Source: Hoeflea sp.
GTDB taxonomy: Bacteria; Pseudomonadota; Alphaproteobacteria; Rhizobiales; Rhizobiaceae
Reading direction: 5' to 3'
DNA length: 55,949 bases
Assembly: GCA_019084245.1 (NCBI GenBank)
Contig: JAHRFE010000038.1
Coordinates: 1-55,949 of the forward strand
Shown: piece by piece, positions 33,701 through 41,579 of the stretch
Layout: every line of letters begins with the position of its first letter
Numbering within the stretch: the first letter of the stretch is position 1
Program-made: the position numbers and the translations under genes
The notes under the pieces: generated by a model
What the model saw: only the letters and a program-made list of their open reading frames with translations
Told to the model about the DNA's origin: nothing
The model's database searches: none

Positions 33701-34026
33701 TGGGCTGAGAGTTCGATTGGCAGCGCGATGGTGATGTCCTTGGCGAGTTGCGCGTCGATACGCTTCTCGAACGCCTCGACCCTGTTCCAGAACGCTTCCG
33801 AGGCTCCGGCGACCGGGCGGTCGGCAATCATGGCGCGTAACCAGTCTGGAGCATCGCCTGGGACAGCAAACTCTTCATGGAGCAGCCCCTGTTTGCGGGT
33901 GTAGTCGATCGTCCTCGCTTCCCGCTCGTAGTCCATCCTGGCGCAGTGCCGGTAGGCCGCAGACAGCACAGCGCTGCGGCCGGAACCGCGGGCGACGATG
34001 CTGACTGAGAAATGCGGGACGGCCAC
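30703..34026 (-). CDS. traA: TraA, conjugative relaxase-helicase
   Basis: TraA nicks at oriT and unwinds the strand for transfer. The 1107-residue protein has the MobA/MobL-like relaxase domain in the first 260 residues (VPHFSVSIVARGSGRSAVLS, and the metal-binding GNPHVHLM), then an RecD2-like helicase with Walker A GRAGAGKTTM, Walker B MVLDEAGMV, GDPEQLQPIEAG, ATTIHKSQGATVDRV and YVAMTRHRED. I use a GTG at 34026 because related proteins start AVPHFSVSIVARG; the frame could begin up to 27 codons earlier. It heads traAFBH, divergent from traC across oriT. Confidence 0.96.
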   Translation of the reverse strand: MAVPHFSVSIVARGSGRSAVLSAAYRHCARMDYEREARTIDYTRKQGLLHEEFAVPGDAPDWLRAMIADRPVAGASEAFWNRVEAFEKRIDAQLAKDITIALPIELSAQQNIALMRDFIVEHITSKGMVADWVYHDAPGNPHVHLMTTLRPLCEDGFGAKKVALLGPAGQPMRNDAGKIVYELWAGGAEDFKAFRDGWFATQNRHLALAGLDIRIDGRSFEKQGINLTPTIHIGVGATAIERKSETEKASASTWSPKLERIELQEERRTENVRRIQRNPGIALNLITREKSVFDERDVAKILHRYVDDAAIFQSLMVRIMQHPDVLRLDRERIDFTSGVRTPARYTTREMIRLEAEMANRAIWLSGRDFHDVRAAVLKATFARHTHLSDEQKVAIEHVSGPERIAAVIGRAGAGKTTMMKAAREAWEAAGYRVVGAALAGKAAEGLEKEAGILSRTLSSWELRWSQERDHLDDKTVMVLDEAGMVSSKQMALFVEAATLRGAKLVLVGDPEQLQPIEAGAAFRAIADRIGYAELETIYRQREQWMRDASLGLARGHVGKAVASYGANGRMMGSTLKSQAVENLISDWNREYDPAGSSLILAHLRRDVRMLNTMARAKLVERGLVEAGHAFKTEDGIRRFAVGDQIVFLKNEGSLGVKNGMLAKIVDAAPGRIVAEIGQGQHRQSITVEQRFYNNVDHGYATTIHKSQGATVDRVKVLASLSLDRHLTYVAMTRHREDLAVYYGSRSFAKSGGLVELLSRKNSKETTLDYEKGTFYRAALRFADARGLHLVNVARTLVRDRLDWTVRQKDRVVDLAARLATIGVQLGIKRSNTRATPEPVMETKPMVSGITTFPKSINHAVEDRLAADPGLKRQWQEVATRFHQIFAEPETAFKAVNVDAMLKDPARAQTTLAKIAAEPASFGALKGKTGIFAGRTERAARDTALLNAPALARNLERYLTVRAETERKHETEERAVRLKVSVDIPALSASARQMLERLRDAIDRNDLPAGLEFVLADKMVKAELEGFAKAVSERFGERSLLPLSAKDANGEAFHKLTAGMSPIQKSEVQAAWSSMRTVQQLAVHERTTLALKQAETARQTQTKGLSLK

Positions 34027-34105
34027 GACCAAGGCGCTCCTTCTTTCAAACGAATTCAACCGGTTCGTCTGGAGCGGGATTGCCTCGGCCGCTGGCCGAA
34101 ACAGC

Positions 34106-34140
34106 ACGTCGCGTCAGCGACGTATAATTGCGCCCTTGGA
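34106..34140. other. oriT, origin of conjugative transfer
   Basis: The inverted repeat ACGTCGC-GTCA-GCGACGT (34106-34123) is followed by ATAATTGCGCCCTTGG (34124-34139). I recognise this as the Ti-plasmid oriT pattern, with the nick region in the GCGCCCTTGG part. It lies between the divergent traA and traC genes, as in Ti plasmids. The exact nick position is not shown by the sequence. Confidence 0.85.
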
Positions 34141-34191
34141 TCCGCTCCTTCGGAACGGCGGGATCATTCGCCAAATACTTGCGCTTTGGCG

Positions 34192-34209
34192 AGGTACAAA
34201 TTTGTACCT
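34192..34209. promoter_or_regulatory. Candidate TraR box between traA and traC
   Basis: AGGTACAAATTTGTACCT is a perfect 18-bp palindrome, the length of a TraR box, at the place where Ti plasmids have one. Its sequence differs from the Ti box (ATGTGCAGATCTGCACAT). The core is repeated upstream of trbB at 13158-13175. Its centre is about 42 bases from plausible starts of both divergent transcripts. Confidence 0.6.
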
Positions 34210-34278
34210 GTCCTGCCGGGGAAAAATCGGGAACTCTCCTTCAGGAATTCCTCAGACCTCACTGGAGATTGCATCCCG

Positions 34279-34587
34279 ATGAAAAAGCCTACGTCGAAGA
34301 TCCGCGAAGAACTTGCCCGTCTGCAGGAACAGCTGAAGCAAGCCGAAACACGCGATGCCGAACGTATCGGCCGCATCGCGTTGAAGGCAGGCCTTGGCGA
34401 AATCGAGATCGAAGACGTGGCTCTTCAGGCGGCGTTCGAGGACGTGGCGAAACGGTTTTGCGGAAGCCCAGGATCAGGGAAGGCTGGATCAACAGGAAAG
34501 GAAAGGGGCAGCTCTCGCTCACGCGCAACGTCGGAAACCGCGCCGATCGGCTCTGGCGCTGCTACGGGCCAGGCTGGCGAGGCTTGA
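34279..34587 (+). CDS. traC: TraC, relaxosome accessory protein
   Basis: The 102-residue protein begins [20 protein letters not shown] and has [20 protein letters not shown], as in TraC of Ti plasmids; the C-terminal end is basic and Ser-rich (low complexity). TraC is thought to help TraA at oriT. The ATG follows GGAG. It is followed four bases later by traD and then traG. The N-terminal segment is a predicted coiled helix. Confidence 0.9.
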   Translation: MKKPTSKIREELARLQEQLKQAETRDAERIGRIALKAGLGEIEIEDVALQAAFEDVAKRFCGSPGSGKAGSTGKERGSSRSRATSETAPIGSGAATGQAGEA

Positions 34588-34591
34588 GCGC

Positions 34592-34807
34592 ATGCAGCGG
34601 CTAACGACGACAGAGGCTCGAAAAAAGGATGCCCGCGAGAAGATCGAGCTGGGCGGCCTGATTGTCAAAGCCGGGCTGCGCTATGAGAAGCGCGCGCTGC
34701 TGCTCGGTGTGCTGATCGAAGCGAAGAAAAGGATCAGGGGTGATGAGACGGAGCGATCACGGCTCATCGCAATCGGCGCGGAGGCATTCGGCGATGACGG
34801 CAAATAG
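34592..34807 (+). CDS. traD: TraD, small conjugation protein
   Basis: The 71-residue protein has the conserved [20 protein letters not shown] and [17 protein letters not shown], as in TraD of Ti plasmids (not related to F TraD). Its function is not established; the name and place (traC-traD-traG) are conserved. Its end overlaps the traG start by 14 bases. Confidence 0.9.
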   Translation: MQRLTTTEARKKDAREKIELGGLIVKAGLRYEKRALLLGVLIEAKKRIRGDETERSRLIAIGAEAFGDDGK

Positions 34808-36731
34808 GGTTCTGCTCGCCGTTGTGCCGCCACTGATAATGATTGCCATCGCACTCGCATTACCAGGGGTCGAACAGTGGCTCGCGACGTTCGGAAAAAC
34901 GGCAGATGCGAAAATGACGCTCAGTCGGATCGGTCTGTCACTACCCTATGTCACAAGCGCTACGATCGGGCTGATCGTTCTTCTTTCTGCCAACGGATCG
35001 CTCAACATCAAGACGGCAGGATGGGGCGTTTTGGCTGGATCGGGCGCCGTCATTGTGCTGGTCGCCATTCGGGAAGGGACGCGGCTTTCGCAATTCGCGG
35101 AGCAGATTCCCACTGGCAATGCGATCCTGTCCTATCTGGATCCGGGAACGATGGGCGGCGCGGCGGCAGTTTTGGTCTGCGGCATCTTCGCGCTTCGCGT
35201 CGCGGTGATCGGCAACGCCGCATTTGCACGTTCCGAGCCGAAGCGTATTCGCGGCAAGCGCGCGCTGCACGGCGAGGCGGAATGGATGAAGTTGCCGGCT
35301 GCCAAAAAGCTGTTCGGGGAGGGTGGCGGTATCGTCATTGGCGAACGTTATCGTGTCGACCGGGACAGCACGGCAGCACTCACTTTTCGTGCCGATAATC
35401 CTCAGACATGGGGCAGCGGCGGCAGGTCACCGCTGCTTTGCTTTGATGGCTCCTTCGGTTCGTCTCATGGGATCGTCTTTGCCGGCTCGGGCGGGTTCAA
35501 GACGACGTCGGTTACGGTGCCAACAGCACTGAAATGGGGCGGCACGCTGATCGCGCTCGATCCATCGAACGAGGTGGCGCCGATGGTCAAGGCCCACCGG
35601 AGAAATGCCGGTCGTGATGTCGTTGTTCTCGACCCTAAGCACCCGGAAGTCGGGTTCAACGCACTTGACTGGATCGGTCAGCATGGTGGGACGAAGGAAG
35701 AGGACATTGCTGCCGTTGCCTCATGGATCATGAGCGAGAACGGCCGCGCCAGTGGCGTGCGTGACGACTTCTTCCGTGCCTCCGGCCTGCAGCTGCTGAC
35801 TGCGATCATCGCCGATGTATGCCTTTCGGGTGGTACAGAAAAACGAGAGCAGACGCTACGGACGGTGCGCATGAACCTCTCAGAACCGGAGCCAAAACTA
35901 AGGGCCCGGCTGCAAGAGATCTATGACAATTCGGAATCCGATTTCGTAAAGGAGAATGTCGCGGCTTTCGTCAACATGACGCCCGAGACCTTCTCCGGCG
36001 TCTATGCCAATGCGATCAAGGAAACGCATTGGCTGAGCTATCCGAACTATGCCGGTCTCGTGTCCGGATCGACCTTTTCCACCGACGACATCGCCATTGG
36101 GAAGACCGACGTATTTGTCGCGTTGGATCTTAAAACGCTGGAGACCCATGCCGGTCTCGCGCGGGTGATTATCGGCTCATTCCTGAACGCCATCTATAAT
36201 CGCGACGGTGCGATGCCGGGACGCACTCTGTTTCTGCTCGATGAGGTCGCGCGGTTGGGTTTCATGCGGATCCTCGAGACAGCACGCGATGCCGGACGCA
36301 AGTACGGGATCACGCTTCTTATGATCTATCAGTCGATCGGCCAGATGCGCGAAACCTATGGTGGCCGTGACGCCACTAGCAAATGGTTTGAAAGCGCAAG
36401 CTGGATCAGCTTTTCGGCGATCAACGATCCGGAAACGGCGGAATATATTTCCCGGCGCTGCGGAACGACGACGGTCGAGATCGATCAGGTCAGCCGCAGC
36501 TTCCAGGCAAGGGGATCGTCACGAACCCGATCAAAGCAGCTGGCCAGCCGCCCGCTGATCCAGCCACACGAAGTTTTGCGCATGCGCGGCGACGAACAGA
36601 TTGTGTTCACCGGTGGAAATGCGCCGCTTCGGTGTGGCCGTGCCATGTGGTTCCGCCGCGACGACATGAAATCCTGCGTTGCCGAAAACCGCTTCCACGG
36701 GAAGCGTGAAGCAACGGAGAAACCGGTTTGA
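34794..36731 (+). CDS. traG: TraG, type IV coupling protein
   Basis: TraG is the VirD4-type ATPase that passes the relaxase-DNA complex to the Trb channel. The 645-residue protein has N-terminal membrane segments ([31 protein letters not shown] and a third near 115-135), Walker [16 protein letters not shown] and Walker [13 protein letters not shown] followed by [18 protein letters not shown]. The ATG at 34794 is inside traD. It ends the traCDG operon. Length is normal. Confidence 0.96.
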   Translation: MTANRVLLAVVPPLIMIAIALALPGVEQWLATFGKTADAKMTLSRIGLSLPYVTSATIGLIVLLSANGSLNIKTAGWGVLAGSGAVIVLVAIREGTRLSQFAEQIPTGNAILSYLDPGTMGGAAAVLVCGIFALRVAVIGNAAFARSEPKRIRGKRALHGEAEWMKLPAAKKLFGEGGGIVIGERYRVDRDSTAALTFRADNPQTWGSGGRSPLLCFDGSFGSSHGIVFAGSGGFKTTSVTVPTALKWGGTLIALDPSNEVAPMVKAHRRNAGRDVVVLDPKHPEVGFNALDWIGQHGGTKEEDIAAVASWIMSENGRASGVRDDFFRASGLQLLTAIIADVCLSGGTEKREQTLRTVRMNLSEPEPKLRARLQEIYDNSESDFVKENVAAFVNMTPETFSGVYANAIKETHWLSYPNYAGLVSGSTFSTDDIAIGKTDVFVALDLKTLETHAGLARVIIGSFLNAIYNRDGAMPGRTLFLLDEVARLGFMRILETARDAGRKYGITLLMIYQSIGQMRETYGGRDATSKWFESASWISFSAINDPETAEYISRRCGTTTVEIDQVSRSFQARGSSRTRSKQLASRPLIQPHEVLRMRGDEQIVFTGGNAPLRCGRAMWFRRDDMKSCVAENRFHGKREATEKPV

Positions 36732-37043
36732 GGAACGATAGACCTCCAGGAATCCGGCGATGAAATATTCGGATGCGCGCGAGTCACATGTTACGGCGGA
36801 CGAAGCGGTCGAGGAATGCCGCATCTCGGCAATCCCGGATCCTGATTGATGCCTTTCGGCTATCGCGGGAGGAACGTCACCGGAATCGGCGAAGACCACA
36901 GGTGGGCTTCGTTCGCTTCAGCGAATAGAGCCGTACGCCACAGGCGGACCGCCCAAACTCTCATCACCAACGTGAATCGATCAGGCCAATCCGATTCATA
37001 ACTCTCGTTGGACACGGACAGGGGAATTTCCGATCCTGCCACT
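36732..37043. other. Gap between traG and the WGR gene
   Basis: The only reading frame worth naming is a 29-codon one at 36761-36850 (MKYSDARESHVTADEAVEEC and onward), which follows traG but has no clear ribosome site. I do not call it a gene. No transcription terminator or repeat stands out. The promoter of the WGR gene should be in the last 100 bases. Confidence 0.3.
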
Positions 37044-37325
37044 ATGATCGCGCAGCCCTACCATTTGTATGTCGAACGCAGCGACCCCTCAAGGAACATG
37101 GCTCGGTATTACGCCATGGAAATCTCGATGACATTGTTCGGAGAGGCCTGTCTGACGCGGTCATGGGGACGTATCGGTAAACGTGGTCAGAGCATGAACC
37201 ATCATTTCGAGCGGGAAGAAGAAGCAGTGGACCTGTTTCTCGATCTCCTTCGCCAGAAGCGAGCCAGAGGCTATCGACCCGCTGGCTGTGAAAGCCGCAA
37301 AACCCGATCTCATACACACACATAG
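37044..37325 (+). CDS. Small WGR-domain protein
   Basis: The 93-residue product is almost entirely one WGR domain: YHLYVERSDPSRNMARYYAM, LTRSWGRIGKRGQ with the naming Trp-Gly-Arg, and FEREEEAVDLFLDLLRQKRA. WGR domains occur in PARP proteins and in bacterial regulators, where they are thought to bind nucleic acid. Free-standing WGR proteins are common on rhizobial plasmids; the role is unknown. A frame beginning 36 bases earlier exists; the ATG at 37044 matches the domain start. Confidence 0.85.
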   Translation: MIAQPYHLYVERSDPSRNMARYYAMEISMTLFGEACLTRSWGRIGKRGQSMNHHFEREEEAVDLFLDLLRQKRARGYRPAGCESRKTRSHTHT

Positions 37326-37389
37326 TCTGAACGCCATGACACCAAGAACCACTCAGGATTAAAGCTGGTAGCCTCGTTGCGATACGGCG

Positions 37390-37806
37390 CTATCTGGAAC
37401 GGTTGACCTCGGCCAATGACTTTCGGCGCGCTAGGAATTCCCTCAGGATAGGCAAGAAGAACGCCTTGCTGAAGCGACCGATCGGAGGCTCAGGTTCCAG
37501 GTAGAACGACCGCCCGATGATGTCGCCATTGAACTCGTCAAGGATGATCCAGAGACGCAAGTCGACATCGAGGCCCGTCCGGCGTTTTTCAATGGCTGGT
37601 ATTTCCACCGCGAACCGGTTTGGCCGGGGTTGCTTCGTCGTGATGGGAAAGAACAATACGAGATCCCCGTCCGCTCGCGGGATCCGGACGCCGACTGCCA
37701 CCGGTCGGTCTTTGCGCCCCTCTGTTTCACCCTTTCCGGCTTCACGGCTCCATAGATAGGGATAACGGATGACCGCCGCTGTCTGGATCTCGTCATATCC
37801 ACTCAT
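37390..37806 (-). CDS. PemK/MazF-like toxin candidate
   Basis: The 138-residue protein begins MSGYDEIQTAAVIRYPYLWS and has KDRPVAVGVRIPRADGDLVL, the region that in PemK/MazF toxins forms the RNA-binding and cleavage site, followed by a C-terminal part with FNGDIIGRSFYLEPEPPIGR. It is read after a Phd-type antitoxin with four bases of overlap, which is the strongest argument for a toxin. Sequence similarity to known toxins is only partial, so the enzymatic activity is uncertain. Confidence 0.75.
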   Translation of the reverse strand: MSGYDEIQTAAVIRYPYLWSREAGKGETEGRKDRPVAVGVRIPRADGDLVLFFPITTKQPRPNRFAVEIPAIEKRRTGLDVDLRLWIILDEFNGDIIGRSFYLEPEPPIGRFSKAFFLPILREFLARRKSLAEVNRSR

Positions 37807-38069
37807 CGGTTTGTCTCATCACTGTCGGCGTAAGCATCGACCGCGCCCTCGAATTCGGCGAGCAGTGCATCGGACATGGTCTCAAGCGTGCCGGCAGCAC
37901 GCATATCGGACTGGCGCATCAGGCGCTCATAGTCTTCGATGTTGAGCAACACCAGCCGCGGCTTGTTGCGCTGGGTGATGGTAACAGGATGGCGCAAGGC
38001 CTCGGCGATGATGTCGCCTGACTTCCGCGAGAGGTCACTTGTCGTATAGGAACCGGTTCTGCTCGTCAT
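37803..38069 (-). CDS. Phd/YefM-type antitoxin
   Basis: The 88-residue product has the Phd/YefM layout: YTTSDLSRKSGDIIAEALRH, PVTITQRNKPRLVLLNIEDY, then ERLMRQSDM and an acidic tail (LLAEFEGAVDAYADSDE). The N-terminal part binds DNA and the tail binds the toxin. It overlaps the following toxin gene by four bases and is preceded by a good promoter within an imperfect palindrome (38128-38164). Confidence 0.88.
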   Translation of the reverse strand: MTSRTGSYTTSDLSRKSGDIIAEALRHPVTITQRNKPRLVLLNIEDYERLMRQSDMRAAGTLETMSDALLAEFEGAVDAYADSDETNR

Positions 38070-38127
38070 CTACGTATCTCCTCGCGGTGAAATCACGGTG
38101 AACTGGATACATATCCCCACCACAGAG

Positions 38128-38164
38128 ATCTTACAGCAAATACAGCATTGCTGCAAATTCTGTA
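38128..38164 (-). promoter_or_regulatory. Promoter and palindromic operator of the Phd pair
   Basis: On the minus strand -35 TTGCAG (38151-38156) and -10 TAAGAT (38128-38133) are 17 bases apart. They lie in an imperfect 33-bp inverted repeat (38132-38164, TACAG at one end and CTGTA at the other, centred on ATT at 38147-38149). This is a typical autoregulated antitoxin operator. Confidence 0.6.
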
Positions 38165-38357
38165 TATGGCGAACCTATCTTTTTGATATGACACCTGTTG
38201 CAGCGGGGAAAATTCTGGCGGTGACAGATTGCGACCAGACGCACGAGCTGCAACATCCCCGATGTCGATGACTTCATCGACAAGGAATCTGAGCATCGTG
38301 TCGCGCGGTGGTGACACCGGTCGTAGGCCGCTTCCCGAAGGGGATGATCTACCGCCC

Positions 38358-38522
38358 TCAGAAGGGCGGCCCGGCGTCGATACGACCCTCCTGTTCGGCC
38401 CTGGCAACGATCAACTCGGCCTCGGCAAGTTCGAGGTCCACCGCGATCTCGCGGCGTTCCCCGGCGTCGAAAGCGTTCCTGAGTTCAGCCAGCAGTTCTT
38501 CAATGTGCTGTTCGATGGTCAT
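38358..38522 (-). CDS. Small acidic hypothetical protein
   Basis: The 54-residue product starts MTIEQHIEELLAELRNAFDA and continues as helices rich in Glu and Ala (IAVDLELAEAELIVARAEQE). The ATG at 38522 has AGGAG nine bases upstream; an ATG at 38531 is also in frame. The heptad-like pattern suggests a helical protein-protein interaction domain. I do not recognise a family, but codon use and the ribosome site support a real gene. Confidence 0.65.
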   Translation of the reverse strand: MTIEQHIEELLAELRNAFDAGERREIAVDLELAEAELIVARAEQEGRIDAGPPF

Positions 38523-38527
38523 CGTCG

Positions 38528-38728
38528 TCATCTCCTGATGTTTGAGAAAGATGACACCGGCATTCGGGAAGGTGAGGCGGGGTCAGGGATCGCACCAGCG
38601 ACCGCCGGAGGCGGCGCGTGGGGGAGCCGAAATGCGTCAGTATTTTGGGGGTACCGCGCGTCCTTGAGGCCGCCTTGCCTGAGCGACACGATCGGTTCGA
38701 TCTGAGCAGACACCCAATCTCTCCGCAT
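38528..38728 (-). CDS. Doubtful small hypothetical protein
   Basis: A 66-residue frame (MRRDWVSAQIEPIVSLRQGG and onward, Pro-rich in the second half) ends with a TGA that overlaps an in-frame ATG of the next gene (ATGA at 38531-38528). That overlap hints at coupling, but the composition is not convincing and no motif is seen. The rest of 38540-38790 holds nothing else that I can support. Confidence 0.3.
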   Translation of the reverse strand: MRRDWVSAQIEPIVSLRQGGLKDARYPQNTDAFRLPHAPPPAVAGAIPDPASPSRMPVSSFSNIRR

Positions 38729-38791
38729 GGTGGCAGAAAGTCTGGGGCGGGCTCGACGCTCGGTCCAGACTTCTTTATCCGCACGCGAGAT

Positions 38792-38814
38792 GGCCCCGCT
38801 CAGTGAGCGGGGCC
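38792..38814 (-). terminator. Hairpin after the DUF736 gene
   Basis: GGCCCCGCT-CAGTG-AGCGGGGCC forms a 9-bp stem with a five-base loop, 13 bases beyond the DUF736 stop on the minus strand. No run of T follows, so it may act as an mRNA-end stabiliser rather than a classical terminator. Confidence 0.5.
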
Positions 38815-38827
38815 GGTGGTGTACCTG

Positions 38828-39142
38828 TCAGGCGTCCCGCTTCGGGCGGTTCCAGACCAGCGTGTAGTCGCCGTCCTTCTCGGCCGGCCACAGGGCCGCG
38901 TTGATTGGGGCATTGAAGCTCGGGTCGTCGAGCTTGACGGAGATATAGGGCTCACCGTCGTTGGAGACCTGGTTCCAGCCCGCGCCGATCTCGACACTGG
39001 CCCCGGCGGTGATGCGGAAGTCGGGGGCGTCACGTGAGGTGCGTTCGATGGGGTTGAGGCGGGCCTTGAGCTGGACGGTGAGGGTGCGGACGTTGCCGGA
39101 GATTGCGTTACCGTTGGTGGTGAATTCGCCGATGATAGCCAT
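38828..39142 (-). CDS. DUF736 family protein
   Basis: The 104-residue protein begins MAIIGEFTTNGNAISGNVRT and has VQLKARLNPIERTSRDAPDF and ALWPAEKDGDYTLVWNRPKR, a typical DUF736 pattern. These small proteins are frequent on alphaproteobacterial conjugative plasmids and mobile islands. Their function is unknown; the fold and context suggest a role in plasmid establishment. A ribosome site (AGGATC) precedes the ATG. A strong hairpin follows the stop. Confidence 0.92.
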   Translation of the reverse strand: MAIIGEFTTNGNAISGNVRTLTVQLKARLNPIERTSRDAPDFRITAGASVEIGAGWNQVSNDGEPYISVKLDDPSFNAPINAALWPAEKDGDYTLVWNRPKRDA

Positions 39143-39841
39143 GGTCGTGATCCTTTCGGTTTGTTCGGGTCGCGACCATCGCGACCTCGATGGCTGTCAC
39201 AATGATCGGAGACGATCGGGCCGCACCCCTTGGGGCCGCAACAGCGTGGAGGACGGCCGGGGACGGGCTTTTTGCTTCGCGGTGCAAAGCGCGTTCACGC
39301 GCGGCGGAAAAAGACCGGGCACGGTCGTTGCGGAAAGACGATCGAGGCCTGGCCGCTCTTCGATCAGACATGCCACATCGAGGACGTGGTGGCCGCGCCG
39401 GCAATCCCCAACCGCAAAGGATTCGGAAATGGCGGTAGTTCTTCGGTACAGACGCTGCCGACGGCAACATGGTGGCTGACCTGCATTGGTGCTCCTGTCA
39501 TGCCATGCTGGAGGGCTATCTGGAATCCAGGATTGCCTTGATGACGTCTCCACGACCTGCCGCTGACGGTTGATGGTTATGTTGATCACTGTAGCGACTG
39601 TGACTTCTCGGATGGCCGCGCACCTTGGGCAAGATCGCTGACACATCATGCAACCACCTCGATTCCGGCTTTGTCGACGGTGAATGACACGACAACCTGC
39701 TGCTCAGGCGCGATGAAGCCAAAACCCTGACCGGACATCGCTGTTCTGTCCACGCAAGGGGCCTTGTTTCGGGCGACCCTTCGGTTGCGACGGGAGAGGA
39801 CAAGCAGGACAGTGGCAGTCCTCACTCATGAGTATCGAAAT
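39143..39841. other. Long stretch between ardC and DUF736 without a supported gene
   Basis: About 700 GC-rich bases. Several frames on both strands are open (for example minus 39197-39649 and 39108-39470, plus 39190-39438), but they overlap each other, are rich in Arg, Ser and Pro, and show no recognisable domain. I call none of them. This is probably the leader and promoter of the DUF736 gene plus non-coding spacer. Confidence 0.4.
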
Positions 39842-39871
39842 CTGAAGGGGCAGGGCGCGCCCTGCCCCTTC
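39842..39871 (-). terminator. Long perfect palindrome after ardC
   Basis: The 30-bp perfect palindrome is TGAAGGGGCAGGGCG followed at once by its reverse complement. It ends 20 bases beyond the ardC stop on the minus strand. It would form a very stable hairpin in RNA or single-stranded DNA. A T run is missing (GATTTCG follows), so termination is probable but not certain. Confidence 0.6.
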
Positions 39872-39891
39872 AAGCATTCGAGCAGGAAGCC

Positions 39892-40821
39892 TCAGGCGGC
39901 CTCTTCTGCAATTTCAGCCGTTGGCTGGAGATCGTGCAGATAGGCGACGGCGCGTTGCGCATGTGCCGCCGCCTGGAAAATCGCCCTGCGGTCGCCGTCG
40001 AGGAGCTTCAACCACGAGGCCACGTAGCTTGCGTGATCCGGCCGCGGCTCCAGCTCGGGCACGATGCCGAGATCTGCGCAAAGGAAACTGGCGCCAATGT
40101 CGGCACACAATTCTTCTCGGGCGCGCTCGGTGCGATCCTTGTGATAGCGGCTGAGATCCCTGTTCAGCCGGTGGCTTGCGCCGGCCCAATGCGTTACCTC
40201 ATGGCCGAGGACCGCGTAAAAACTCTCCGCATCCCGAAACGTCTCGATTCCCGGCATCTGGATGGTATCGGTCGATGGCTGATAAAAAGCTTGGCCTCCC
40301 CCGTGCCGGATCACCGCTCCGGTGTTAGTAAAGAAGCGATCGGCATGCTCAATGCGGTTGAAGGGCTCGGCAACAGGCTCCGGAGGGAGTTGATACTGGT
40401 CAGGAAGACCGTCGATCTGGTCGCAGTTGAATACGGTGTAGGCTTTGAGGAAGGGGATGTCGCGGTCAACCTCGCCGCCGCTCGCATCCTTCTCGGTCCT
40501 GGTAAACCGGCTGGCATAGACGACGGTCGCACCGCTCTCACCCTTGCGAACATGGGCGCCGAGTTCATTTGCCTGCCTCAGCGTCATCCAGGACGCAGAC
40601 GTGTAGCCGCAGGCAATGCTCTCAGACCAGAGCAGCAGCACATTGAGCCCGCTATAGGGCTGGCCATTATGGCGCAGCGGCCGGCTGACCTGGCCGGCCA
40701 GATTGCCGGCGCTCCAGGGCTGCACCCAGGGACGCACGCCCTTTTCCAAATCTGCGACAATGCGTTCCGTGATCCGCGTGTAGATATCTCTACGCGTACT
40801 ATTTTTCGACTTCCTGCTCAT
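39892..40821 (-). CDS. ardC: ArdC-type antirestriction protein
   Basis: ArdC protects incoming plasmid DNA in the recipient. The 309-residue product has the N-terminal single-strand-DNA-binding domain (RDIYTRITERIVADLEKGVR, NGQPYSGLNVLLLW) and a zincin-like metallopeptidase domain with HEVTHWAGASHRLNR and the downstream Glu in AREELCADIGASFLC. I start at the ATG at 40821 because GGAGG lies seven bases upstream. It is in the block of minus-strand genes that I read as establishment functions. Confidence 0.93.
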   Translation of the reverse strand: MSRKSKNSTRRDIYTRITERIVADLEKGVRPWVQPWSAGNLAGQVSRPLRHNGQPYSGLNVLLLWSESIACGYTSASWMTLRQANELGAHVRKGESGATVVYASRFTRTEKDASGGEVDRDIPFLKAYTVFNCDQIDGLPDQYQLPPEPVAEPFNRIEHADRFFTNTGAVIRHGGGQAFYQPSTDTIQMPGIETFRDAESFYAVLGHEVTHWAGASHRLNRDLSRYHKDRTERAREELCADIGASFLCADLGIVPELEPRPDHASYVASWLKLLDGDRRAIFQAAAHAQRAVAYLHDLQPTAEIAEEAA

Positions 40822-40943
40822 TTCCAAACCTCCTTCTCCACTCTTTGCCCGCCTTCCTGTGGCCTGACATTGGCGTGAGAAGACTTGCCAAAGGCCGCCT
40901 CCGTGATGGAGGCGACCTCAATGTCGAATTTGCGTGTCTCGGC

Positions 40944-41543
40944 TTAATCGAAAGCTGATAGCTGCGCGGTTGCCGCCTTGCGATCAACGGACTGGCCGGG
41001 ATTTTCGACTGGGCGGTTGAAGGGCTTCCAGGCCTCGCCGACGATCTGTTTGTAGGCTGCGACCGCGCCTTCAGCAGCCATCCGGAGCGCGTGCGCCTGG
41101 ATACCAATGTCAGCTGCGAACTCCCGCTTGCGCTGGGCGGCGCTGTCATAGCCGACAGGACCGTCGAGATCCTCATCGCGGGCATCAGTTGCACCCTTCG
41201 CGGTGGCATCACGCGCATCGGTGACAGCGCGGCTATAGAACTGACCGGCTCCGTGGGCGGATCCGACATAGGCGCCGACGATGCGCTGGAGATGGATCTG
41301 CATCGCCCGCTCTGCAAGCCCGTCGGAAAGGGCGGTGGCGGTCTCATTGAGCAGGCGCTCATGCATGTCACGGATTCCGTCGCTGTCGACGATTGTGGTC
41401 CCGAAACTCTCAGCGATCTTGAGAGCCTGCACCTCATCCGGGCATGTCAAGCGGACCATCTCGATGGTGGCACCCTTGCGGAGCTGGAGGACGCGGGCTG
41501 GGTTGCGAGCGGACTGACGGGACTGGGTTGCGGGCTTTGCCAT
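40944..41543 (-). CDS. Conserved plasmid hypothetical protein
   Basis: The 199-residue protein begins MAKPATQSRQSARNPARVLQ and continues LRKGATIEMVRLTCPDEVQA, then a largely helical middle (ERAMQIHLQRIVGAYVGSAH). It has no membrane segment or known catalytic motif. The beginning is basic and could bind DNA. I recognise it only as a protein that recurs beside ardC and ParB-like genes on rhizobial plasmids. The start at 41543 follows GGAAACC; longer frames upstream run into a GC-rich leader. Confidence 0.75.
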   Translation of the reverse strand: MAKPATQSRQSARNPARVLQLRKGATIEMVRLTCPDEVQALKIAESFGTTIVDSDGIRDMHERLLNETATALSDGLAERAMQIHLQRIVGAYVGSAHGAGQFYSRAVTDARDATAKGATDARDEDLDGPVGYDSAAQRKREFAADIGIQAHALRMAAEGAVAAYKQIVGEAWKPFNRPVENPGQSVDRKAATAQLSAFD

Positions 41544-41579
41544 AATGGTTTCCTTGTTTGCTTGCCGAAGCGGTTCCGG

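Noticed and set aside
39197-39649. Minus-strand frame of 150 codons upstream of DUF736
   Set aside because: It overlaps other open frames on both strands, is rich in Arg and Ser, and has no ribosome site or motif that I trust.
39934-40878. Plus-strand frame of 314 codons opposite ardC
   Set aside because: It mirrors the ardC gene, whose peptidase motif and ribosome site are clear; the plus-strand product has no motif.
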